Assembly (NCBI GenBank): GCA_900073065.1 | Contig: FJOG01000008.1 | Location: 1,763,042-1,777,353, forward strand | DNA from: Phialocephala subalpina | Lineage: Eukaryota; Ascomycota; Leotiomycetes; Helotiales; Mollisiaceae | Length of the DNA stretch: 14,312 nucleotides | Direction: 5' to 3' | In this document: positions 1 through 7,315 of the stretch, piece by piece | Numbering within the stretch: the stretch's first letter is position 1 | Layout of the letters: every line of letters starts with the position of its first letter | Notes under the pieces: generated by a model | The model's input: the letters and a program-made list of their open reading frames with translations, nothing else | Databases searched by the model: none | What the model was told of the DNA's origin: nothing | Made by a program: the position numbers and the translations under genes

Positions 1-135
1 AAAAGAAATTTAAAGAAATTTATATATATAAATTTTCTATATAAATTACTTTTTGAGCCAAGTTTAAAAAGCCTTTAAAACCAATCAAATAATAAGTCAA
101 ATAATAATAAGATTATTATATATATAAATATACTT
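1..135. other. AT-rich edge of a RIP-like block
   Basis: The first 135 bases are almost entirely A and T, with runs such as tatatatata and only scattered G or C. After about position 135 the composition changes abruptly to that of an ordinary gene region. This looks like the right-hand edge of a second RIP-mutated AT-rich block, which would place the gene island between two such blocks. No coding frame or recognisable repeat unit is visible in so short a piece, so its origin cannot be named. Confidence 0.5.
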
Positions 136-913
136 GCTTATGCCACTTACCCATGCCATTTGGACGCTCGATTTCCAAATCGCGTCTGCCACTGGACATA
201 GCAATCACATGACCATGAGATTTTCCTTTGTAGGACATCTATAGCACTCTAGTAACGTCACTCTAATAACCGTACTTTGGGCGATTTCGAAGGCTTCGTG
301 AGGGCCGCAGACTGGCACCCACTGTTCATGCCTGGACTAACTCAGGCATCAAAGACATTACAAAGCTAGATGTATCGATGTGATCGGCAACCTACAGAGG
401 TAGAGATGGAACAAGCCATAGGAGAGGAATGGGAAGCGATACCCTAAGAATAGATCAATCAATTAATTTTAAAGCAGGAGCATTGGGTTAATGTACTTAT
501 GTAGCGCCACGGGTGGTCAACTCCTAATTAAAAGCTACTTTAATACCTAGCTTTGATGATTTTAGTGATAAAATGCCTGTGTACACAGACCCATGAGGTT
601 GGGCCTCGTAAGGCTTCATAAAATTGAAATTACAGCGTAAATATTGCGGGGTTGTTTTATTGTCACTCGCTTTCATCCGTGGTACAGATCCGCATGGAGA
701 TCATGCATGAATTTGCGCGAGGGTAGAGTCCGCTCGTAATAATTAGCATCTGGAATCTGATCACTTGAAACTAGCTTCCAATTGAAGGAGCTGTCGAACG
801 AGGAACATTTAGATAACGTTCAATTTAGCCAGACATAACGCAGTAAGTTTATAATACTTAGGCACTTTAATACGCCGGTCTTTGAAGCATCTAAATTACT
901 TCTATACCGCGTT
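136..913. other. Intergenic stretch downstream of GPI12, no gene found
   Basis: This stretch of about 780 bases has normal base composition and lies 3' of the minus-strand GPI12 gene. I found no convincing gene. On the minus strand an ATG at 238-240 opens a frame of about 30 codons that reaches a good donor sequence (GTAAGT) near position 150. The same frame carries three stops just upstream and has no recognisable homology, so I do not call it. The part next to 913 presumably holds the GPI12 3' UTR. Confidence 0.5.
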
Positions 914-1890
914 CTAAGCAACAGGGTACTGTCTAACCAAATCATTTATACTCACATACCTTGACAGCCCAAGCCAACCATATCGAAACCAAAGCATCTG
1001 ACTCTTATGGCCCTCCGTCATAGCTCTCTGTGCAGTCCGATACCCAGAAACCCCGCTGAAAAAGAAAAGAATTTCTGGCAGCCCCTGGCCGTGGCCGCGC
1101 TTGGCTGACAATAGAACCCGCAAAATGGAAAAGGGGGCATCGAAGAGAGATATATACTTTTGAAGCGTATTGGTTGAGGTGAGTGAGTACATTGCTATAG
1201 TATTTCCGGTAGGATCAACGCCTTGAAGCCACTTCAAAGCGCCGTAGTAGAGAGAGATGTGGTTCGCGTGCGAGGAGATCCCTTTGTTGTCGAAGGTGAT
1301 GAGGATATCGATATTGATTCCTGCAGGAGACGATGGAAAGGAATCTCCAATATCAACATTCTTGCCGGGTTGAAAAGAGGGCGAGAACTTTTGGGAGAGC
1401 TCGTCGGCGATGTGGTCGGGACTCCACGGCGTAGTCATGCTATCCGGGAACCGAGCATGGTCTTCCAATATCGTAATATCCGAAGTTGATGACAGGCCCA
1501 GAATTTTGGCTGATTTGAGTAGTTCGCTCTTGCGAGTCTCGCAGAGATGTCTCTCAGCACCTAGATATGATATCAGCAACTCACTCATGTAAAAGGGTGA
1601 ATCACTGCCGACGAACCTGGACTAAGGCAGAGAATATCCACGTGATTCCTCAATTCCAGCTTTGTCAACGCTTGTAGGGTCGGCGAGAAAAACATGGCCT
1701 CATCATCGCAATGCGCGATAAGCAGTCCAATGCGCTTGTTTTGGAGCGGAGGAAAGTATGCTCGACAGAATGAAGCAAGGCCGAACCATGACGCAAAAAA
1801 GACAATTGGAAGAGCGACAAAAAACATGACTCCCATGATGATCGAGATGGTAGGAGAATGATGGATGTCTCTACTTTGCGGGCCTGACAT
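914..1890 (-). CDS. GPI12: N-acetylglucosaminyl-phosphatidylinositol de-N-acetylase (GPI12 / PIG-L family), two exons
   Basis: This enzyme removes the acetyl group from GlcNAc-phosphatidylinositol, the second step of GPI-anchor synthesis at the endoplasmic reticulum. Exon 1 is 1890-1617 and exon 2 is 1560-914; a 56-nt intron splits a Gly codon (phase 1) and gives 306 residues, a usual length for the family. Residues about 15-38 form one hydrophobic membrane anchor. The metal-binding motif reads AHCDDE at 59-64 (usually AHPDDE), followed by MFFSP. The second metal motif reads ITFDNKGISSHANH at about 179-192, where GVSGHxNH is common. ETRKSEL follows the splice junction, and the C-terminus carries HKSQMLWFR and SRYVSINDL, all typical. 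The start is the first ATG in frame; longer versions would begin at TTG. It is transcribed away from the membrane protein gene. The frame is intact and shows no RIP-type stops. A possible GTATGT donor near the 3' end is ignored because the residues there match the family. Confidence 0.93.
1561..1616 (-). other. Phase-1 spliceosomal intron of GPI12
   Basis: On the minus strand the exon ends CCAG, the intron opens GTTCGT and closes ATCTAG, and a CTGAT branch-like sequence lies about 11 nt before the acceptor. Removing these 56 nt joins the LCLSPG end of exon 1 to AERHLCETRKSEL in one frame, restoring the family's continuous alignment. Unspliced, the frame meets a stop (ACATGA) inside the intron. 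The size suits filamentous ascomycetes. Confidence 0.88.
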
Positions 1891-1956
1891 GACGGGGTTT
1901 TGAGGGGGATTTACTTTGACGCTAATTTTGAAAGCTAAAGTTTCAGAATTTGCCAA

Positions 1957-1980
1957 GGGCGCTAAATGCGGGCGCTAAAT
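1957..1980. repeat. 13-bp-period tandem direct repeat in the divergent promoter
   Basis: The 11-mer GGGCGCTAAAT occurs at 1957-1967 and again at 1970-1980, separated by GC. It lies 67-90 bp upstream of the GPI12 start codon, either in the promoter or in the 5' leader. Two exact copies this close suggest a transcription-factor site pair, but no factor can be named from the sequence. Confidence 0.6.
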
Positions 1981-2361
1981 TAGACGCCTTCCTTTCTGAG
2001 GAACCTCGGACTTTGACCACGTCCTATTATCTCAAGGAATGTGTTGGTCTGGGAAGCAAAGAGCAAACCCGCCTCTGCGACAGTGAAACTATGGATCTAC
2101 ATGCGAACCTCAGGACTGTTACAAATGAGCCCAAAATACCTACCTTGTACTCGTTTCGAGGGCTACAAGTAATATGTCGTTGTCACTCAATGCTCCGAAC
2201 ATTAATTGCGTCTCTCTTGCAATTGCTTTCCAATTTCATGATTCATGGATCTTAGTCTCTAGTTTTTCTTAATGTAGCCGATCTGCTCACAATAATGACA
2301 CCTTCTTTCCGTCTTTAAGTCTGTTTATCAAAGTCGTTCAGCTTAAGCTGTCCACTGGTTG

Positions 2362-2419
2362 GTATGTTGGTCCAAGCAAAGACCGATTACTGATAATCTA
2401 AGCTGACCATTCCCTTTAG
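2362..2419 (+). other. Probable 5'-UTR intron of the membrane protein gene
   Basis: A strong donor (G|GTATGT, 2362), a GCTGAC branch site (about 2402-2407) and a pyrimidine-rich acceptor (CCCTTTAG, ending 2419) define a 58-nt intron of classic fungal form, just before the ATG at 2425. The frame of the main gene has a TAA at 2316-2318 and no ATG between that stop and the donor, so the upstream exon would be non-coding. This supports 2425 as the real start. Confidence 0.6.
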
Positions 2420-2424
2420 ACGTT

Positions 2425-3621
2425 ATGTCTGTGTATACAAATGGGACCCTCGAGAACTGGCAAAACGGTGGCGACAGCAGATCTTCCTGGAATATATTAT
2501 GGAGTAGCTTGTCCACAATATTCGCTTGCACTTGGACGGTTCTCCACATGAATGTACCACCACCAGGAGCCTCCAAACTTCAGAATCTCTGTCGCAAACT
2601 GCGATGGCTTTTGATCACTGCGATTGCCCCCGAGTTGATTACCTCTTACGCGTTCGGAGAATTTCTTCAGGCTAGACGCCTTCTGGCAGACTTAAAGACA
2701 TCTGAAGCGGGGCAATCTTCATGGGGCCTCGCGCACGCTTTCTACTTGGAAATGGGCTCTATTCAGCTCCAGACGAAAGACGGATCCAAAATTCCACTCT
2801 GCTCCAGCGATAGCAGTGATGATGGCTGGCAGCAACCTTCCCTCAATTCCGACATCGTTGCTCTCCATAAAAAAGAACTGCTCCAGTACCCTGAAATCAC
2901 CAAACTCGAAATTCAGGACCGAAGCAAAGCCGACACATTTGCCAAAGCATTTGCCCTCCTGCAGAGCTCATGGTTTGTCTTGAACGTGGTTGGACGAAGG
3001 ATTCAGTGCCTGCCCATCTCACCACTCGAACTCAGTTGCATCGCGTATGTATTTTGTACCTTGATCACGTACATGTTTTGGTGGCACAAACCTAAAGACA
3101 TATACACGACAAGAATGATACCATGCGCATTCAGCTTGTCCGAGATGCCTCCCCAAATCCAAGCGTCAATCATCAACTTCAACAAGTCTCCAGCTGGAAA
3201 GTGTCACTACCGGTGGCGCAAATTGCATCTCCCTGAAACCGAATCTCAGGTCCTGAGCGTTGTTCGAGGTCGCATCCCAGCACTAATGGGTCTTCTCGTC
3301 GGTCTGGTCTTCTGCTGCATCCACATTTTTGCCTGGAATTACACGTTCCCTTCGAATGCGGAGAGAATATTATGGAGAATCTGTAACGTTGGCGCCGCTG
3401 GAGTTCCGATCGTTTGTCTCGCGATTGTTTACATTCGCAGCATTGCTCCTGCGAGGTTTGATGCGCTATGGGCTTTTGTTTTGGCTCTCTATATTCTGAT
3501 CATCTCTTTTTACTCCTTTGCGCGCTTGGCTGTTGTTGTTATGCTTTTTACAACTTTGCGAGCGTTGCCAGCACGTTCTTATCTGACTCTGGACTGGGAG
3601 AAAGCAATATCACATTTTTAG
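2425..3621 (+). CDS. Uncharacterised fungal multi-pass membrane protein
   Basis: A single uninterrupted frame of 398 residues. I recognise it as a member of a widespread fungal family of predicted membrane proteins with no known function; I give no reaction. Features seen: NILWSSLSTIFACTWTVLHMNVPPPG near residues 23-48 (a hydrophobic segment followed by the family's NVP motif); a second hydrophobic segment at about 59-78; a soluble, Ser/Asp-rich and charged middle part at about 110-165; LSCIAYVFCTLITYMFWWHKPKDI at about 183-206 (a membrane helix ending in the conserved WWHKP); further helices at about 266-287, 308-328 and 337-368; and an ending LPARSYLTLDWEKAISHF, which resembles the family's usual C-terminus (Leu-Pro ... 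Trp ... His). The protein therefore looks complete. No clear cleavable signal peptide precedes the first helix, although many relatives appear to have an N-terminal extension. It is transcribed divergently from GPI12 with 534 bp between them. No RIP-type stops. Confidence 0.82.
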   Translation: MSVYTNGTLENWQNGGDSRSSWNILWSSLSTIFACTWTVLHMNVPPPGASKLQNLCRKLRWLLITAIAPELITSYAFGEFLQARRLLADLKTSEAGQSSWGLAHAFYLEMGSIQLQTKDGSKIPLCSSDSSDDGWQQPSLNSDIVALHKKELLQYPEITKLEIQDRSKADTFAKAFALLQSSWFVLNVVGRRIQCLPISPLELSCIAYVFCTLITYMFWWHKPKDIYTTRMIPCAFSLSEMPPQIQASIINFNKSPAGKCHYRWRKLHLPETESQVLSVVRGRIPALMGLLVGLVFCCIHIFAWNYTFPSNAERILWRICNVGAAGVPIVCLAIVYIRSIAPARFDALWAFVLALYILIISFYSFARLAVVVMLFTTLRALPARSYLTLDWEKAISHF

Positions 3622-3823
3622 TCGCATTTGTTACCTTCTACGTGCCCGCTGGTTAACCGTCGTTATATTACCGCATAAGGAAAGAGGAGCCAAAAATCAA
3701 ATCTAAATATTTTCTTAGCTATCCCGTCTCGTACTTACTCCGATGTAGTTCCATAGTGCAGTAGTTCCACGTGAAACTGCATCGTAATCGGATTAAGAAT
3801 GCTACAACGCTGGTTGACTCCTA

Positions 3824-4144
3824 TTATCGTGATTTGCTAGAATGGTTGATGTGCTCATACCACTCCACAGGGATCTGCGAGGCCTTGCGTTAACACTGCG
3901 GAACGCGGGCGAGCAGCGGAGGTACCCAAGGACTTACGTCAAGATATGGCTTGCCATATCTGCTACACTACGAGCACTTATTTGAAGCCTTTGTTGCAAG
4001 TGAGAATCTTATTGGGGTTTTGGAGCAGCGCAGACAACAGGCGAGCGTGGGCGCGGGCGGAGCGGCGCGCGAACGCTTGGCCACGGGTGTCTCGGGGGAA
4101 GGGGTGCGCCGGGCACGAATGCGCTTGGAAGCACGGAGAGCCAT
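3824..4144 (-). pseudogene. Relic of a small Cys-rich (CxxC) fungal gene, stopped by RIP-type mutations
   Basis: On the minus strand an ATG at 4144-4142 follows a pyrimidine- and CAAC-rich leader typical of fungal genes. The frame is GC-rich and opens with about 35 Arg/Pro/Ala-rich residues (RRTPSPETPVAKRSRAAPP), then has Cys36-Cys37-x2-Cys40 and Cys57-x2-Cys60. Codon 59, between the second Cys pair, is TAG. Codon 67 is TAT where the C-x2-C-x6-C spacing of similar fungal proteins would put Cys. The frame then reaches a consensus donor GTAAGT at 3937. A 63-nt intron (3937-3875; branch-like GTTAAC, acceptor CGCAG) leads in phase 0 to a second exon starting IPVEWYEHINHSSKSR, which ends in TAA and TAG at 3826-3821. 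All three stops could arise from CAG or CAA by C-to-T change at CpA. A further GTAAGT at 3738 may end exon 2. The function of such proteins is unknown; zinc binding is an inference. A 58-residue product could still be made. Confidence 0.6.
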
Positions 4145-4926
4145 TATGATTGTATGTGAGTTGGTTGATGATGGAGAAAGGATTGAAGGTGGCGGCGAGA
4201 TTTATTTACGCTGGATAACTAGTATCTACTCGGGGAGGTTTCGCGAGGGTCCTACTCGTGAGGTACGGCCCCTCCATATACATGTCGTGTAGGATATAAA
4301 TAATAAAGGTAAGTTACTATACGAGTACTTCACCATAGACTTACTTCTTTAGGGGTCTACTATTCCTCGCTAGTAAGTATAAATGTAGCCTTGCAAGAAG
4401 ATTCGAGACTGCTCGAAAATTTTGTGATATATAAACAAACCTCAAATTATCGAATGTAGGTTCACTTGAGGAAGAACATGTCAGGAATGGCTCAAATACG
4501 AGGGTAATGATAATTGGGATTAAGAAGTCTCAAGTACAAGAGTTCTAGCGGAGCGGGAGGGCTTTTTATTCTTGGGAATCAAGCTAGCTAAATCGAGCAT
4601 TCACGTGATTTCCAACTGACACAAATGGTCTCCTCTACTAAGACTTCGCAGAGCCTTTAGTTTTCTATCTTTTCCCAGAAGAAGGAGATAATATCTTCCG
4701 TAAGGGTAAGTATTTCATGTACAGACACGGATATTAGCACCGGCGAGATCGAAAAGGGGCCTATAGTCTTAGGTAGCCGAGTAATTTTATATCCCCAGTC
4801 GATATGTTTCGCGGATATTATAGACGAAGAGGTCAAGCACATCGAAATAAGTCGGAAGCTATGAATGGAAGCATTCAAACGAGTTGAGGATAAAATGGCT
4901 AACGAAAAGCAACTCTTAAGGGATAT
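4145..4926. other. Stretch between the Cys-rich relic and the retrotransposon, no gene found
   Basis: Positions 4145-4190 probably hold the leader and promoter of the Cys-rich relic on the minus strand. The rest has mixed composition that grows AT-richer toward the LTR boundary at 4927. A minus-strand frame of about 73 codons (4657-4878) starts at TTG and looks like no family I know. Several other frames here are equally open, so none is called. The last 50 bases are the flank of the retrotransposon insertion. Confidence 0.45.
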
Positions 4927-6605
4927 TAATTACGATTTAATCGAGTAATCGATAAGATTTAAATGATTTCTTCGAGTAGAAAAAGGATTAATAAATAAAG
5001 TTTATAGTTAAAGAGAGTTAGATTTAAAAGTCTTCGATAATCTTAAGTAATAATAAGTTTTAATTTAATAATTAGGAGTAAAATAAAGCCAATTTAACGA
5101 TTTGATAATAAGATAAAAATTCGATAAGTTTTTCGGTAAATAGTAAAAATTCTTGTGATAATTCCGAGGAAAAAGAATTAATTAAGAATTAAATACTTAG
5201 AATAATAATTTCGATATTTAAAAATAATAAACAAATCTTAAATCTAAAGATATTAATAGAATTTAAAAAAGATTTTTTTTAATTTATTTAAGAAAAAATA
5301 ATTTATTACTTTAAAATAATAAGAAATTATTTAAATTATAAATATAATTAATAATATTAGTAAAAGTATTAAAAGAATCTTTAAATATACTCTCGAGACA
5401 AAAAAAATTAATAATTAAATTTTTTTATACGAGATAATATTAAAGTTAAAAATTTTCGAATTAAAAAAGTAATTTTTTTATAAAAAGTATAATCGATAAA
5501 TTTAAACGCTAAATATATTTCTTTATTAGTTTTATATCTTTTTTTTTGATTTGAGAAGAATTAAAAGCTTTTTTTTAATTTAAGATTCGAAGAATATTTT
5601 CGTATTATTTATATATATTTCGTATAATAAATATCTCGATTTAATTATTATAATAATAATAATAAAGTTTATTATTATTAAGAAACTAACCGTAAATTAA
5701 TTTATTTGTAATTAATCGCTTTAAAGCTTATAAAGCCTTTTTACTAATAAGAATAATAATAAAAAATTAAACGAGTAAATAAAATATTTATTTAGAAGTT
5801 ATAAAATAATAAATTTATTTCGTAGAATTAATCTCGAACGTAAATAATAATAAAAGTAAGTTTCGAGTCGTATAATTAGTAAAAAAATTAGTGGTCTTAA
5901 CGAGGTTAAATAAGCTAATCGCAAATTTTATTATAATTATCGTATCTCAAAGAAATTTCCTCGATTTTACGCTTCCCTTTAAATCTAAATACTTTAAACC
6001 CGTTTAAAACTAAGATAATAAGGAGAAATATTCCGATAATAATTAGTAAATAATTAATAGTTTATTTTAAGATATATTCGGTTTAAATTTGAGTATTAAG
6101 CGCAACGTACGATTTAATCTTAAAATGGAAAGAAATAAATTACAAATGGAATTACAAGCGGAATTATAAACGAATATATAATTCTAAATTATTTGAAAGA
6201 ATAATCTTAGAATTATTTAAGTTATCGTCGGATATTTTAAGCTAATTAAATCTTTAAGAGGAATTAAACTCTTAAAGAAAATTAAAAAGTCAAAGTCCAA
6301 GAAATTTAATTATTAAATTTTTTTCTTAAGTTAAATTAATTAGTATATACTTATTAAAAGATTGGGAATTTAATCGGTTTAAATATATAAAGTTTTCTGG
6401 AGATTTATTTAAGTATCAAAGTCTAAATTTTCGAGAGGAGTTAAGTAAAAACTTCGAAGTAAAAAGTAATAAAATAAATAAATTAATAAATAAATAAATA
6501 GAAATAAAATTATAATTCTCAAATGAATAAATTAAATCTCGGGCGGAATCCGAGTTTATAACTTATTAAAAAGTATAATTAAGTATATATTAATTATTTA
6601 TATAA

Positions 6606-6624
6606 AAGGGAGCTCCGCTCCCTT
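6606..6624. repeat. LTR hairpin, left copy
   Basis: AAGGGAGC (6606-6613) and GCTCCCTT (6617-6624) form a perfect 8-bp stem around TCC; the flanking TATATAA and ATATATA can extend it. The right LTR has the equivalent hairpin at 12696-12716. On the retrotransposon strand it lies just after the TATA-like run, so it may be in the leader of the transcript. Confidence 0.65.
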
Positions 6625-6634
6625 ATATATATAC

Positions 6635-6690
6635 AAAGGAGGGGGCGGGTCACGGGAAACGTAACCCCGCACCAAGGCTAAGAGAGCCTT
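6635..6690 (-). promoter_or_regulatory. GC-rich block spared from RIP, left LTR
   Basis: In an otherwise AT-only LTR this block keeps a G-rich run (GGAGGGGGCGGG), CA and CC pairs and two inverted repeats: GGTCACGGGAAACGTAACC (6648-6666, imperfect here) and AAGGCT-AAGAG-AGCCTT (6674-6690, perfect 6-bp stem). The right copy is at 12737-12790. On the minus strand it sits within 65 bp of the LTR start, upstream of a TATA-like run, where U3 promoter elements are expected. A promoter role is an inference. Confidence 0.5.
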
Positions 6691-6699
6691 ATTTCAATA

Positions 6700-7315
6700 A
6701 TAAGAAGTTATATTATTATTAAGGACTTTTCGAAAATAAATAATTTATAAGAAATATAATTAATAACGAGAATAATCGCAAATAACTTTTATTTTTAAAT
6801 AGAAATAATAAACGTTAAAATTTAATATATAAAAATATAAAAATAAATTATTTTTAATAATTTAAATATTAGTTTTAAAATCTTTAATAATAAACAAATT
6901 ATTTACGTAAATAACGATAATCGTATTTACTTAGTAAAAAATAAAAGAATTAATATCAAGAAATTTAAATTTTTATTCCGTAAAAAATAATATAAGCGTA
7001 TTATATTAAACTCGAAGTAATTATTTTAAACCATAAAATACTTTATTGAATTTAATGGGTTTTAAAATATTATAATCGATTAAAAGTTCGATATATATTT
7101 CGATATCGATTATATTATTAAAAAAAGCCATTTTAATATCTATTTATTTGATCTTTTAATTATACGACATTACGAGAGCAAAAATAGCTTTATAAGATAT
7201 TAATTTAATAATAAATGCGAATATCTCATAGAAATCGATTCTTTTTTATTACTCGAAATCGCGGATAACTTATAAAGCTTTATATCGAAAAATTTCTCTT
7301 ATAATTTTACGTTTA
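6700..7315 (-). pseudogene. Copia reverse transcriptase remnant (pol)
   Basis: The minus-strand frame from about 7313 to 6700 follows the copia reverse transcriptase without an apparent frameshift. In order one reads: RYKAL*VIRDFE (family RxKARxVxRG); IDFYEIFAFIIK (family DYxETFAPVxK); IDIKMAFFNN (family MDVKxAFLxG); FNKVFYGLK* at about 7050-7024 (family LxKALYGLKQ); IYVNN at about 6912-6898, where the catalytic site is normally YVDD; then the segment that normally reads DLGxxxFxLG and a final KVLNN. Both catalytic Asp codons are now Asn, as G-to-A changes would give. The frame ends directly at the 3' LTR, so the RNase H domain, normally about 150-200 residues further, is absent. Dead gene. 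Confidence 0.82.

Larger units (their letters stand above)
1891..2424. promoter_or_regulatory. Divergent promoter region between GPI12 and the membrane protein gene
   Basis: These 534 bases separate two start codons that point away from each other, so they must hold both promoters and both leaders. An 11-bp tandem repeat lies near the GPI12 side (see its own entry) and a probable leader intron near the other gene. A frame of about 100 codons runs along the plus strand at 1950-2255, but it begins at TTG and resembles nothing, so I treat it as chance. No clear TATA box is visible. Confidence 0.6.
4927..6699 (-). repeat. 3' LTR (left copy), about 1.77 kb
   Basis: This copy aligns along its whole length with 11006-12800; for example both contain close versions of CGATTTAATCGAGTAAT near the left end, TTAATAGTTTATTTTAAGATATA in the middle, and a GC-rich block followed by ACCAAGGCTAAGAGAGC at the right end. 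Compared with the right copy it lacks about 40 nt (present at 11073-11112) and has about 30 extra nt around 5548-5577. It is the more heavily mutated copy: many G and C bases kept on the right are A or T here. At about 1.8 kb the LTR is long for a copia element. Confidence 0.8.

Noticed and set aside
145..240. Minus-strand mini-exon starting MSYKGKSHGH and ending at GTAAGT
   Set aside because: Only about 30 codons, with three stops just upstream in frame and the expected downstream exon falling in AT-rich DNA; consistent with chance.
936..966. Possible second GPI12 intron opening GTATGTGAGT
   Set aside because: The donor-like sequence encodes the conserved SRYVSINDL end of the protein; removing it would delete family residues.
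1223..1592. Plus-strand frames of 88 and 60 codons
   Set aside because: They lie antisense inside exon 2 of GPI12, whose residues match a known family; they are shadows.
1891..1956. N-terminal extension of GPI12 by about 22 residues
   Set aside because: It would start at TTG; the first ATG in frame is at 1890-1888 and gives a normal length.
1950..2255. Plus-strand frame of about 101 codons in the divergent promoter
   Set aside because: It begins at TTG, resembles no family, and overlaps the GPI12 promoter. The MLRTLIASLLQLL end looks signal-like but cannot be spliced in frame to the gene at 2425, because no suitable donor lies before its stop.
2343..2576. Minus-strand frame of 77 codons
   Set aside because: Antisense to the start of the membrane protein gene, and crosses its probable leader intron.
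3468..3656. Plus-strand frame of 62 codons
   Set aside because: An out-of-frame shadow of the last exon of the membrane protein gene.
3951..4292. Plus-strand frame of 113 codons in GC-rich DNA
   Set aside because: It begins at TTG; no ATG opens it. The minus strand has a better gene model with leader, ATG, paired CxxC motifs and a consensus intron. The long frame is a by-product of GC-rich antisense.
4657..4878. Minus-strand frame of 73 codons
   Set aside because: It starts at TTG, has no recognisable motif, and other frames nearby are equally open.
5640..5690. Runs of TAATAATAAT as microsatellites or a CRISPR-like array
   Set aside because: Short A/T trinucleotide runs are expected in DNA this AT-rich; there is no spaced repeat unit.
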